Origin: Bryum argenteum
Taxonomy: Eukaryota; Streptophyta; Bryopsida; Bryales; Bryaceae
Length of the DNA stretch: 64,000 nt
Assembly: GCA_037043015.1 (NCBI GenBank)
Contig: CM073323.1
Coordinates: 24,642,758-24,706,757 of the forward strand
Direction of reading: 5' to 3'
The first letter of the stretch is position 1, and every line of letters starts with the position of its first letter. Below the pieces are notes generated by a model that saw only the letters and a list, made by a program, of their open reading frames with translations, was not told the DNA's origin and did no database searches. This document shows, piece by piece, positions 34,655 through 46,518 of the stretch. The translations under genes were made by a program, and so were the position numbers.

Positions 34655-35791
34655 CTATTCATGCATTGTAGAAATTAATGCGGCTACTCCATTCCTTTTA
34701 GCAAAATAAATCTCCTCCTCCGTAGGTTGCCGGTTGAACTCACCAAACTACAAACACATTCACAAATTAGAGTTTTTAAAACACATCATAAGAAGAATGC
34801 ATGAAAGAGTTCATTCATAAATTAGAGTTTTTAAAATACAAAACATACATAATAAGGATAAATGAAATAATTAATGTTGAAATCGATTCAAAACTTACAC
34901 AAACACATTCACAAATTAGAGTTTTTAAAACACATCATAAGAAGAATGCATGAAAGAGTTCATTCATAAATTAGAGTTTTTAAAATACAAAACATACATA
35001 ACAAGGATAAATGAAATAATTAATGTTGAAATCGATTCAAAACTTACAAACTTCGAGACCAACCCGCTCACACCATGTACTCCAAGTTTGTGTGTAAACT
35101 TCAAGCGCTCTGTCCTTGCAACGGCTGCTACAACGCACTTCTCCGATTTTGCTTGTAGTTGAGCATTTGACAAACTCTCATAAATAAAATTCCAAGATTC
35201 TAAAGTACATCCACCCGAACATGGAACACTTTCTTTGTTCCTTGCACTTTTGAAAGCCCTCCTCAATCTTACACGTTTCTCCCTAATATTATTTCCTACT
35301 TGCCTCATAACATATCTAACATCCCAATTTCCGGGATACAAGTGCTTAAGTGAATTTAGAAACCGTCTCTTAGTATCATCATCTTGACTTGTCCAACTAA
35401 CATGCCAAGGAAATATAAGAGATGCTCTTTCAAAAGCAAAGTTAGACATGTGTTTCCAATATGCCCCTATTGGCTCGTCTTTACTATTTAATTGGGAAGG
35501 AGGGATATTAGATCTATGTTTCCAAGTTCCTAACAATAAAGGATCATCACAAATTATATTCCCCCCACTCTCAGGGTTTGCAATAGGAGCTTCACTTACT
35601 TGGTCAAAGGTTGTCCTAAGTCTACTTGGAACACATTGTCGCTTCTCTATGCTCTTTCTACTACCTCCTAGTAACAATTGGCGTTTTTTTTCAAGTTTGT
35701 GAATCTCTGCCTCAATTCTTTTGATTTGAGTGGCCTTTGATGGAGTTCTAAGGTCTTGTTTTGTACTTTTCTCTCTTGTTTTCCCATCCAC
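34655..35791 (-). pseudogene. Transposase_24-like plant transposon protein, degraded
   Basis: The main exon, 35,791-35,048, encodes a basic coiled-coil start (ATQIKRIEAEIHKLEKKR). It continues with RFLNSLKHLYPGNWDVRYV and a C-terminal LKFTHKLGVHGVSGL. It ends at a donor TTT|GTAAGT. After a 300-bp intron it continues with FGEFNRQPTEEEIYFAKR (34,747 downwards) and stops at TAG 34,655. The order, a W/R-rich block, a K-F-x-H-x-x-G segment and then R-Q-P-T-x-x-E-I-Y/F, resembles the plant En/Spm-associated Transposase_24 family. There is no ATG at the 5' end. Further exon-like pieces at 34,322-34,385 and 33,880-34,095 may be its 3' end. Confidence 0.55.
34751..35048. repeat. 149-bp tandem duplication in the transposase intron
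   Basis: Units 34,751-34,899 and 34,900-35,048 are nearly identical. Each contains the AACTTAC that is the reverse complement of the splice donor, so the intron now has two copies of the donor sequence. The near-identity indicates a recent event. Confidence 0.92.
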
Positions 35792-36279
35792 CTTTAAAAA
35801 TCAAGAAAATAGTGGTTAGTATATTTTTCTCTTAAAACTACGCAAGAAGTATTGATTGGGGTTATATGAAAATTAGTCTTATTTACTTAAAGTCACACGT
35901 TACAAACTTTGTCAATAAACACAAAATTAGAAATTTTTGCACTTGGGGGTAGAATCATGCACTTGCAAATGGATGGTTCAAGAAATCGCATAGAGAGAAA
36001 TTAGGTGGACCATTTCATCCTTAAATATGGTATCTTATTTTAGTATCAAAATTTTTAAAAAAAATTGTTTCTTGTAATTATTGAACCTCATAATTGGATG
36101 CAATGTATCTTGGCAATTTCTTAAGTGTACTATTCAATCCCCAAATTTAGACCCCTTCAAGTGGTTGAAATGGCCAAGACATCCAAAATTTTATCGCATT
36201 TTTGTAACAAAAAAAACATGTAATATGTAAGAAATCCAATACTTCTACAAACTCCTTTAGTTAGCAACCATAATTTATA
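35792..36279. other. CACTA interior without recognised gene
   Basis: AT-rich and upstream of the transposase remnant on its strand; 5' exons may be lost. No motif is recognised. Confidence 0.3.
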
Positions 36280-36288
36280 ATTACTACT

Positions 36289-36423
36289 CGAGAGGGGGAA
36301 GTAGTATTGTTCTAATTTCCCCTTGTCCGGCGGCCATCGGGATATTAGCATTACAAACGGACACTTCATTCAAGCCGGCTCCTTAGAAAGGACCGGAGTT
36401 TCTATCTATCTACTCTATCTATG
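36289..36423 (+). mobile_element. 5'-truncated SINE copy with 9-bp target-site duplication
   Basis: Matches the last ~135 bp of the full-length SINE at 39,436, starting CGAGAGGGGGAAGTAG and ending in CTATCTATCTACTCTATCTATG. It is bounded by ATTACTACT at 36,280-36,288 and 36,424-36,432. It is the second copy truncated at nearly the same place. Confidence 0.85.
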
Positions 36424-36432
36424 ATTACTACT

Positions 36433-38509
36433 AAAATAAACTTACACTGCTAAAAGTAAACCTTCGCTTCACTAAATATTAATATCTACCTAATTTCTAC
36501 ACTAATAACGGTCTATATCATTTTGGAGGTGTTCGTTATTTATATATTCAACGTGCATTGCAATTTATGCTAGAAGGTGTGGTTTTGCAAAAGTTGGAAT
36601 TTTGATGTTTCGCTCCGTTGAAACACCATATGTTGAAATACAAAGTTGTTGAGGTTCTTCGGTTCTTGCATGTTGTGTTTCCCCACCAATACGCCGTTCT
36701 CTATAAGAAGCTCTACAACTCCATCGGGCCTACTCAAGTTCCGTTGCTCTTCAAAGGTTTGTCAGTCAAAATCTGTTGTAAGACTACATAGAAGTCTTCT
36801 GCCCACCGTATTTGTTCTTGCCCTAGGAGGTGCTACATTTTGATATCCAACAACGAGAATTCCAGAACCCAATTACTCCATCTTTATCAACCTACAAGAA
36901 ACCCACAAATACTTTGTCATTCATAATGTGAAGCTTAGAATCTCAAGGTAATCAATTATTTTTAAAACTCTACTACCAAATCATCAAGTTCACTTGATTT
37001 TGAACTAGAAATTGATGTAAAACCTATGAGATCCTATCATCCAAGTTGGACACTTTGGATGACAATCTCAAATCCATTGAGAGACCTGAAACTTCACCAT
37101 GGCATTCTATGTTGATAGATTCAAGTTAGGTTGAACGCCAAATCAAGTCTAGGTCTTTTGCTACAAGTTACAAAGTTGAAGAAGATCATATGAATGAATA
37201 GCATGTAATGATGTGAAGGTAGCTCTATTTTGAGAGGCTTAAAATGTAAGGTATGTTTTACAACTAGAAGCCAATTCAATTCCAAATATCCGATTAGGGT
37301 GTTACACATGCCAAATCTTTGAAAATAAAACTAATAATTTTTTTATAGTGTATGACATACACTCTATTTGTCTCGCATATAGAAAAAATAATTATGTGGT
37401 AAGTGATAAAACTACATGATTGTCAAGATCTTTGATTCTATGCATAAATTATCATCAATAAAAATATGTGCATGCCCCTTGTACCTCGAACCTTGTAATC
37501 ATGTACGGAAATTTATAAACAACACTACTAGAAAAGAGTGGGATTTGCAAGGTTTTTTTGGAAATGTTGTTCAAGTGAAGTAACGTCTTGGTACTAGCTC
37601 TAGCAAGGTTTTCATTTTTAAATATTTGAAGTTGTAAAGAACGTTTCTCATCAAAACAATAACTTTACTTGTTTTTGTGATAACATTACTACAACAAGAC
37701 CTAGGACATTCTTTTACTTGCATAGCGTTCGACAAAAAAACGTTGGGGATCCCCCTTTTAATTTTTAGTAATGTAAAAATGTGAATTTTGGTTTGATAAT
37801 ATAATTGAGAGTAGATTATAATATGAGGTTGTTTCCATGATTTTTATTCACTATATAAATGTCATATTTATGGAAATTCTATTTTACTTCTAAAAAACCA
37901 AAAATCGTGGAGGGTGCTATTAATATTGTGCCAATGGCGCTCCAAAAAAATTCAAGTCAATATTATCAAATTTGAGTAAATTAGAGCCATTCAAACTTGA
38001 GAATCTCACAACACATAAGTAAAGTAAAATTTGAAATAAAAGGTTGCTTTGAGTATTTTATAAATATTACATGCATGTTATTTATTTATATTATATTACA
38101 TGGAGATGCAACTTCCCAACTCAAACACTAGAGCAAATCATAAAAAGTAAAAGAAATAGAAAAGGAAAAGAAACCAACAAAAGCTAGAAAGAAAACAAAG
38201 ACAAGGAAGAAAACAAGATCAAATACTAAACAAAAATGAAAAAAAAAGAAAAAGTAATAAGCAACAAAAGTTTCAAATAAATTCTAAATACTTTTATAGA
38301 TTAATTTTTTTTACAGAAAAAATAATTAACAAAAATAAAAAATTTAAAAAATTTAAAAAAATAAAAAAATAAATAAAAAATAAAAAAAAATAAAAAAATA
38401 AAAAAATAAAAAAATAAAAAAAAAATAAAAAAAATAAAAAAAATAAAAATAAATAATAAAACAAAAATAAATAAAATAAATAATTTTTTTTAAAAAAAAA
38501 AAAATCCCA
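36433..38509. other. CACTA interior, AT-rich, with one stray CACTA-type terminus and A-rich low complexity
   Basis: CACTACTAGAAAAGAG at 37,523 followed by TAACGTC, GAACGTTT and AAACGTTG motifs looks like the start of another CACTA-type element; no partner end was found inside. From about 38,310 to 38,505 the sequence is an (A)nT low-complexity tract. No gene is recognised. Confidence 0.4.
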
Positions 38510-38935
38510 TGCCACCGAACAGCCCCCTTGGCCCTCCGGCGGCAGAGCATACCTCCGCACGCGCGGAGGGGAGGTTGGCAGTCGGCTGCTTGGCTGAGGC
38601 CGCCTGGCCGGAGCTGGCTGGGCTGGCCGCCTGGCTGAGGCCGCCTGCCTGGGGCAGCCTGCCTGGGGCTGGCTGGGCTGCCTCCAAGGCCGGGGCTGGC
38701 TGGGGCTGGCTGGGCTGCCTCCAAGGCCGGGGCTGGCTGGGCTGCCTCCATGGCTGGGGCTGGCTGCCTCCATGGCTAGGGCTGGCTGCCTGCCAAGCCG
38801 CCGCCGCCTACTGGGTTCTGCTGCCTGACCAGGTTGGTTAGGGGTGGGGTTGAGTCGCCCCCGCCCTTTATAATCAACAGCCTTGCCATAGCGGCGAGGT
38901 GAATTGGGGAGGGTATAAGTACCCCTCCCCACATT
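38510..38935. repeat. GC-rich low-complexity island
   Basis: Degenerate tandem units of GGGGCTGGCTGGGCTGCCTCC and GGCCGCCTGGCTGAG make up 38,580-38,800. On either side are unique GC-rich blocks, including TTTATAATC at about 38,868 and a GGGGAGGGTATAAGTACCCC near-palindrome at about 38,914. The island abuts A/T-rich low-complexity DNA and differs strongly from the rest of the CACTA element. Both strands show long Pro/Ala/Gly-rich reading frames that are composition artefacts. It may be the end of a captured sequence or retroelement promoter. Confidence 0.6.
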
Positions 38936-39435
38936 TCATTTTTATTATTTGCAACTAATCACATACTTTGGAGGTGGATATTTTTTGAAGGAACAAGAAG
39001 TGATGATCACTTCAACGTTTTAACCTAAATAAAATAGGGTTTCATTGTTAAAGTTTCCAATTTTACATAATTTCACAAGTTCTTGTAAACTTCCTTTGCA
39101 ATACTAGGGTTTTATTAAAATTTTTTTTTTTTTGTACCTTTTGAATTTTGTATACTTAATTATTATTTGTTTTTTTCATGGTTTTTTGTGTTTATATGGA
39201 TTTTTCATGGGATACTAGGGTTTCATTGCAAATTTATTTTGTAGCTTAAGGATTTATATAGTTTGAAATATATTGTTGTTCCATACGGTTATGTGGTTTT
39301 ATAGGTTTTTGTAGTTTATTTTGGAGCTTTAGGATTTCATTACTTTTATGTCGTTTGTGGTTTTCCAACCTTTGCGATTTTAGAATTTTATTGCAACAGT
39401 ATTTTCAAGTTCTAGGTTTTTTGTTTGTTTGTGGG

Positions 39436-39796
39436 AGGCACCACAAGCCTTGGCTTGGTGGTTAGGGCTTAGGCCCCCAATGAGGAGGTCGTGGGTTCTA
39501 TTCCCCATGCCGGCATGGTGCTCACCACTATAGTCCACCCAACTATTGTGGGGGGTCTTTGGACCTTGTTGTATGGGTACCTCAAAGCCCTTTGGGAGGA
39601 TACTATGTCAAGTATCTTTAAGGCACTAGTAACTAGGCTAGAAACTAGCGTAGTTATAGTGTCCACCCTCGAGAGGGGGAAGTAGTATTGTTCGAATTTC
39701 CCCTTGTCCGGTGGCCATCGGGATATTAGCATTACGAACGGACGCTTCATTCACGCCGGCCCCTTAGAAAGGGACCGGAGTTTCTATCTATCTATC
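39436..39796 (+). mobile_element. Full-length tRNA-derived SINE with 12-bp target-site duplication
   Basis: The head contains RNA polymerase III boxes: A-box-like TTGGCTTGGTGGTTAGGGC and B-box-like GGGTTCTATTCCCC about 30 bp later. The body is followed by a conserved 3' block (GAAGTAGTATTG to GGGACCGGAGTTTC) and a (CTAT)n tail. The perfect duplication TTTGTTTGTGGG lies at 39,424-39,435 and 39,797-39,808. Transcription by Pol III and mobilisation by a partner LINE are known for the class. The element is nested in the CACTA transposon. Confidence 0.92.
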
Positions 39797-39808
39797 TTTG
39801 TTTGTGGG

Positions 39809-41186
39809 TTTTTGTCGTTTTGATATTAATTGTTGTATTTTGAGCTTCAAAGTTTGTTTCAAATTTTAGTTTTTATTAAATTAAGGCTTTATGTAACTCA
39901 TAAGTTTCATTGCAAAACCAATCTTTTTGGATTTATTTACGATAGTTTCTACCCTTGAGGATTTTGTAACTTGTGGTTTTTGTGTATATAGATTTCTTTT
40001 GGGTTTTTTGTAGTTTTAATATTTTATTTCCCAAAACTTACAATTTTTTTCGGTTAATTCAAAAGTCATATGTGTTTGTAAAATAATCATTTTTTACAAT
40101 ATTGTTAAAATCTTTCTTACAAATTTTTATTTTTAAAATTTTACTTTTAGAAAAAAACTAATGTACAAATACAAAATTTTATTTTTTCAATTTATTTAGT
40201 TATAAAATAAATAAATAATAAATATTTTGAATGACACTTTTGAATAGGCAATGATCTCTAGGGATGAGGGTTTCCACTTTAATCGAGAGGGGGGTGAGGT
40301 TTCAAGGTTGGACCAAGTGCCATTTAGAGGGATAGATGCTATGGTGGTGGAAAGGGCAATGGATTATGCGAGACTCCTTGATTGCATGGGAGATGCGATC
40401 ACATGAAGGGCGAGGAAGTAAACCTGCCACCCGAGAAGAGCAACTACAATCCCAAAGTGTCGGATTAATAGCTGAAATCCCTCTAAATTTGCAGTGATAG
40501 GTTTGTATACAATATGTATTGTAAAAAGTGCAATGCACGTTTGGACGATATCAGATGTATATTTGTTTTGTGACAATAAAACATGTAATGTTTTATTTGG
40601 AGTAAAGTAAATAAAGTCTTGTCTCATGATGGATGTATTTGAGTTTTAAGTTGCAATAAATGCATGTTTTCATATGGCCTATTCATTACTAAAATGTTGA
40701 TAAAATATCATGGATGTTTTGATAATTCTTGTATAGAAGTTTGTCATGTTGGAATGACATCTATTAAGGTGTACATTATCATGAAAAAAATAGGGTATCT
40801 ACATTGATAGTGATTTGGTATACCAATTTGAAAAAATCAGAGATTTTGGTTGAAACGGATTGCAAATGTACATTGCACTTCTTGGGTGCAAAATTAACGA
40901 ATTCGGTGTTAATAATTCTAAGATTATTGTTCAATTTTGGCCACCATTGCAATCAAAGCTCTTTTACCTATTTATCAAGCCGCCAATTACATCAATTTCA
41001 ATAAATTCTTCGTGTTACAAGGAAATTTCCATATCTCACATTTAGTGTTATGTTTTGAAGATTTCTTGTTATGACATTATAGTAACGTGTGAAATATAGT
41101 GCATTAATTTGCAATTAACATTTGTAATACTAATCAACAATCCTTGTGTAGTAAGTATTGAAAAAAAGATATGGAAAAGAATCACC
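39809..41186. other. CACTA interior without recognised gene
   Basis: AT-rich; downstream exons of the minus-strand acidic-repeat gene might lie here, but none could be joined with confidence. Confidence 0.3.
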
Positions 41187-41818
41187 TTTTTACTTTTCCT
41201 TAGAATCGAAGCAAAAGCTTCTGGTTCCAAATCGGATAAGAGCATGGCTAGGAAACCCTGGCCATTATTTTCTTCACGAATTTGGGATGCAGGGAGCGAC
41301 TTCGGTGACTCTAGTCGCGGCGGCTCTGTGGACTCCTTTGGTACCACCTCCTCCGACTCCCTTGGCTCTGTGGACTCCTTTGGTACCTCCTCTTCCAACT
41401 CCCTCGACTCTTGTGGTGACTCTGTCGACTCCTCATGCACCAGCTCCTCCGACTCTAGTCGCCGCGCCTCTATCGACTCCTTTGGTATCACCTCCTCCGA
41501 CTCCCTCGACAGCTGTGATGACTCTGTCGACTCCTCAGGTACCACCTCCTCCTGCGACTCCTCCATCGACTTGCCTCCCAATTGTAAGAGCTTCACTAGT
41601 GTAGGTGACTTCGTAGCGCATCGACTAAAAACTTTTGTTGGTGCTTCGATCTCACAACCCTCCTGGAACAAGTGACTCCTCATCTTTACGATGTCTTTAG
41701 GTGGTGCAATTTGCAACTTCTCGAGGTGGAGGAAGAGAGCAACCACATAACAAGGGATTTGAAGACTTTTTGAGAATATAGCCGCCACTTGTCTCACTCT
41801 ATTTTGGTACGCACTCAT
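41187..41818 (-). CDS. Unrecognised protein with acidic E/S-rich repeats (first exon)
   Basis: ATG at 41,818 opens about 211 codons to a donor AAAAAG|GTGAT (41,185). Residues 1-85 look globular (QIPCYVVALFLHLEKLQIAP, then KVFSRCATKSPTLVKLLQL). Residues about 88-170 are six or so units of about 13-16 residues built on EEVVPKESTEPP-like cores. The end is FLAMLLSDLEPEAFASIL, helical and leucine-rich. It lies inside the CACTA element in the same orientation as the transposase remnant. It is either a transposon second protein or a captured host gene. No function is assigned. Confidence 0.5.
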
Positions 41819-44096
41819 TTAATCAAAGGTTTTTGAAAGTATCTCCTGATTTAGGGTTGAGGAAGAGTGTTTGCGGCGGCGGCCGTTGTATACCGAGCCA
41901 CTGAGCCAGCTTTTTTCACTGTTTTACAGAATTTACTTGACTTTAAGGCTTGAGGTAGGCGGTATATTTAGGAACTGGGCCGCTTACCGAGCCACCGAGC
42001 CACCTGTTTTCACATAATTTACTTGACTTTAGGGCTTCAGGTCGGCCGTATATTTAGGAAGTGATCCTGTGAAGCGCAGCGCGTTGGAGGCTTGTTTAAC
42101 CTTTAAGCATCCAAGCAAGCACAAAGGGCTTGTTTCCTAGAATCTTCTCTGTAGTTGTTTTGATACTCAGATAGTCATTTATTATTTGATATCATTTTGG
42201 TCACCTTCTTATGATGCATTCAAAAAGTGAAATTTTATAATTTAATTCACAATTTGTATGAACAATTTGTGCTTTCAAAGGATTGTGGTAGGTAGGTTGC
42301 GATTGCACATAACATGATGTCCTAGTATAAGAAGTGCACTATTCATGATGCCCAAGTCTAAAAGATGTTGTGATCCAATTTTGGTAATAAAATTACATTT
42401 TATGTAAAATTGTACAATATTTATATACAATCTAATGATCTATGAGTGTGATTAATAATTTGAAGGGCACATTACAAAAATGATTTTAAGATGTGAAAAT
42501 ATTTACATGAGTATAAGATTGGATTGTTAAAGTGTAAGAGACACTTTTTTACTATGATACCTTGCCTCTCACCCTCTATGTCATCGTAAGATTTATATCA
42601 ATTTGTGACAAGATGTAAATATTGAATATGCATCTTTTTGTTGTAAATATTATATTTGTTTTAAAATTTATACATTGTAACATAATTTGTATAATTTGGT
42701 CTCATACATGCAAAAACCGTCATTCATATATACTACGGGTATTTTTAAGTTGATGTAGTTTGGGAACATGAGTCATGGTTTTGAAGGAATATTTAAGTTC
42801 GGGACTGAATTTTAAAAAAAGGTTGCAAAGTTTCACAGTGATATCAATTATCCAATCTTCTATATATCAAAAGTTACCCTAAAGTTATAATTTATATTTG
42901 ATTTGGAAATTATTAAAGCAAAGTTAAATTTTAGTTGATTATAATAAAAAACCAAAAGTTATAGAACCAAAATTGATTGCAACTAAGTAATCCTTAATTT
43001 ATATATCCTTTAATCTTCTATACATATGAAAATATGAAAAGACTTATTTAACGACTTTGTATTTGTCTTTTTGTCTCTATCTCTTTGTTTAACTATCCGT
43101 CACCCTATTTTTAAGCTTTGTTAGTACAACAAGTAAGATTATAAAGTTAAGTCGTAATTATTATTTGTCTTGTAGCTTTTGATTTAATTCCTAAAAACTC
43201 CAATTTGACTTTGATTCTTTAATTTTCTAATGAACTTCAAATGAACTTTGTGTTAACTTTTAAAGCTAATGTATACTTGACAAGGTACCTGAATCCACTT
43301 GTGAAAATTTTCCTTGAGTTTTTATAGTTACGCTTTACAATGCGTGAGTTGAAAAAGCGTGACAAACGGATAAACATATTGACAAAATTATTACATGGTT
43401 TCTCTCATATTCCATATGTATAAAAGATTAAAAGTGGTTATAGTAAGTTGTTTTCAATTGAAGAATACGTTTTTGAAGATTTTTACCAATTTACTAGGTA
43501 CACATTTGTAACTAGTTCTACATTAAACACTTTTAAAATATTTCCAAGATACATAAAGTGAATAATGGATACATGTTAAATTTAATTATGAATGATGATA
43601 GTCATACATGAAGATGTACTCAATGTTTTTTATTTTCCAAATTAAAGCAAATTGTTTTATGCCAATGTATGGAGTTTTTAAAGATATTGTTTAACATTTC
43701 GTTCTAATTTTACTATAATATAAAAAATATAACCAAAGATTTACAACTCTTATAATCTACATAATAGGTTTGTTTTCATATTATCTGTTGTCTAGAAAGA
43801 GTTTTTGGAATTGAGGTTTAACACCTATACGTCCTAGGACGACTACCAGATTCAAATCCTTCTCACATTCTCCTCAATTCTTGGATGAAACTTTTTGGAG
43901 ATTCTTCACCAAGTTGATGTCATATCCAACGGTTGGATGTAGTCATACTTGACTACATATTCTTCTAAGATTACAAATGTAGAAGTACGTCCAGTTGTTG
44001 ACCAAGCAGAAATTGCATTGAATGTAGCTCAAAAGTGGAATAGCAAAAATGAGGTCATAGATTTAAGAAACACAAAATTTCAAAAACCCACCATGT
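41819..44096. other. CACTA interior, AT-rich
   Basis: A short imperfect duplication (GAGCCACTGAGCCAGC and GAGCCACCGAGCCACC, about 41,896 and 41,991) lies upstream of the acidic-repeat gene. No other gene or defined element is recognised. Confidence 0.4.
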
Positions 44097-44100
44097 TTAA

Positions 44101-45114
44101 CCCCTAAACCTCTTTCATGCCGAGAAACAACATTTTGGATGAAGGACAGAAAATTTGAAGAGCCATAACTTCTTCCTCAAGAGTCTTCTTTTGAAAAAGT
44201 CACTTGGGATGGTCCCAAATCAAGTCTATTTTGAGGGATAAAAATTGCAGACCCATCCAAAAAACTATGAGTTTATGGCATGCATTTTAGTGAAGGCAGC
44301 TTTTGTTTTTGGTTTTTCAATCATGGGTCGTGTTTTACCATTGCAAGCCAATTATTTGAAATCAAAAATAGTTTTTCGTGAATTTATTTTACATAAGTAT
44401 GATCTTAAGATGAAATCCAACAACTTTGTAGTTGAAAGATTTTTGATTCACATATTTTGGTGTTAGGTTTGCAATGATGTTTCTCGAACAAAAAAAGGGA
44501 AAAAATATATGATTTCTAAAGAGCTATATCTCCTTTTTTGGGATGGATTCCAATTACAGTCTAATTTTAGTGGTAGAATCCTTGACTAAATCAAAGATTT
44601 TTTGAAGATAAGGCATAAATTTAAGTGCAAAGGTTGTAGTTTTGAACTAATTTACCTTTGTAATATTTTGGCAGGATTCACCATTGCAAGGCTATTATTT
44701 GAGCAAAGAATTTTTTTTAATGAATTTTTTTGGTTCAAGGCTAATATTGAGATGAAGGTGAATAACTTTTGAGTTGGAGATTTTTTCATTGTGGTAGCTA
44801 TGTTGGTAGAATTTCCACTCTAAAGTGAAAATGATGAAATTTTGTAGTTTATTTTCTCAGTCTATTTTGAGTACTAACACATTCTGATCTCACAATGTAT
44901 AAGGCTTCATGACCTAAATTTTGCTTCACGTGACCTACAACAAGTGTACTACAAGATTTTACAGTTGGGATTTAAACAACTTACATTCATTTTTATCGAA
45001 CCAAAAAGGTGTGCAGAGACTCCTCGGGCTATCCCAATTCAACCGCATCTACATCAAAAAACTTTCTTTTGAACATATGTTTTTAAGCCAAAAATAGCCA
45101 AGGACGATTAGGGG
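44101..45114 (+). mobile_element. TTAA-bounded non-coding element, family 1, copy 3 (1,014 bp)
   Basis: Left flank TTAA at 44,097-44,100, then CCCCTAAACCTC. The right end is GGACGATTAGGGG, followed by TTCA (one change from TTAA) at 45,115-45,118. The ends are short inverted repeats (CCCCTAA on both). The body is collinear with copies 1 and 2. It lies inside the CACTA element, so it inserted later or travelled with it. Confidence 0.65.
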
Positions 45115-45118
45115 TTCA

Positions 45119-46384
45119 TAGTATCTCATTCCAAAATCATTCCATTAAATTTCTAAAATTTGAAATATTAAAATTTTGTTTGTAATCAAATTTAGAAAGA
45201 TTTATAAGTTTTAGCTTTCAAAACTTATAGTTAAATATTTGTAACATTATTATTTATTAGTGAACTGAACCGTACAAATGGAATCTAAAATTCAAAATCT
45301 AAAACTTTTTTACGTATACCAATTCCAAAATATTCTTCTAAATAGTAGTTTTAATTTTTATAATGTTTTCTTAAATTGTCAATTCTAAGGACTCCCTCGT
45401 ACGTTTATGAAATGAAAGAGGTAGTATCAAATTTCATATTAGTCAATAGGTTGGCTTAATAAACCATAGGTAACATGTCTTTCTAATAAGACCACCAAAT
45501 TCTTGGAATGAATGAACCTTGTAATAAGTATTCTTTCATTCTATTCAAATAGCTATATAGTTATAAAACTAGGAACGTTAGCTTGGCATCAACACAATGT
45601 TTTGTAATTAAATATATTTGTTTGTAAGAATTACATATAATTTTAGTTTACTTTTTCTTTGAGAAGGGGTTTCACAATTTACTATATGCAACATATGACA
45701 TTATTCTTGTTGCAATTGGTTGTTGTGTATTAATGTGGCTCACATCGGGCTAAATTACTTTCACAATTTACTATATGCAACACCGGTAGATGACAATGTT
45801 TCAAGGCCTCAAAGTGAACATCGATCAAAATTAATTATATGGGCGTTCAAATGTTAAATAAGGCAAAAATAAATAAATTACTTTATTCATTAAATCAACA
45901 TCGATGTTATGGTATTGCTAATTCTTGAAAATCCAAAGTATACCTTAATTGAAAATTTAATGTTCTCTGCATATCAGCCTCCTACATTGAGCTTTTTTAA
46001 ACATATGGTAAATGGGATAAGACAGGCATATGCGTATGTGTAAAATTCAAAACTACATGTGTTTAAAATGTAAAAGTGCTTATGTGTCACTACAGTTTGA
46101 CTATTGCCTCTATACTGGAGAAGTATTGATAAAGAAATGTGTTGAACCCAATTCTTCTTTCACCTAATTATGTTTTCACAATACACAGAAAGCTACATGC
46201 AGTTAGATGCTCAATTTACTTAACAGAGTTTTTTTTGTCCAAGCTGTAGACATGTGTATTCGGTCTCCACGTGTCTGAGAAAACGAGCTGGTGCTACTGT
46301 CCGGGCAATCACAAAACAATTTCACCAGGCATAATCATCACTTGTTCACTTCGCCACATCATGGGAACGTGTGCACAAGCATAA
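45119..46384. other. CACTA interior near the right end
   Basis: AT-rich and without a recognised gene. A short duplication TTTCACAATTTACTATATGCAAC occurs at about 45,670 and 45,760. Confidence 0.4.
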
Positions 46385-46518
46385 ACGTAGCTTGAACGTA
46401 GCTTCTAACTATGAATCGTAGTTGAATCCAAGATAACGTTGCTTGTGATGGCAAACGTTGTTCTACTTCCAAAACGTAGCATTCTTAACGTAGCAAGTAG
46501 TGTTAAATCCTACTAGTG

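Larger units (their letters stand above)
33353..46518. mobile_element. CACTA (En/Spm) DNA transposon, 13.2 kb
   Basis: The left end is CACTACTAGAAATTGACC; the right end read inward is CACTAGTAGGATTTAACA. Both are followed by subterminal clusters of AACGTAGC and AACGTTGC (33,370-33,500 and 46,385-46,500), as expected for CACTA elements. The target-site duplication is a perfect TGA (33,350-33,352 and 46,519-46,521), and the flanks join into a sequence matching an uninterrupted copy at 53,9xx. Transposase remnants, two SINEs, a TTAA-bounded element and a GC-rich island lie inside, so the element is old enough to have been hit repeatedly and is probably non-autonomous now. Confidence 0.92.

Noticed and set aside
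36157-36369. Conserved minus-strand frame ISRWPPDKGK shared with 39,469-39,750
   Set aside because: The conservation is the SINE 3' block read in antisense, not a protein.
38294-38932. Long Pro/Ala-rich frame followed by a Phe/Leu/Tyr-rich tail on the minus strand
   Set aside because: Composition artefact of the GC-rich tandem units and the adjacent A/T low-complexity tract; the opposite strand is equally open.
41109-41675. Plus-strand Ser/Asp-rich and Pro/Thr-rich frames
   Set aside because: Antisense shadows of the acidic E/S-rich repeat exon, which has the better start, donor and globular N terminus.
42855-43030. TCTTCTATATAT and TCTTCTATACAT sequences as Helitron 5' ends
   Set aside because: No hairpin plus CTRR end was found downstream, and AT-rich matches are expected by chance.
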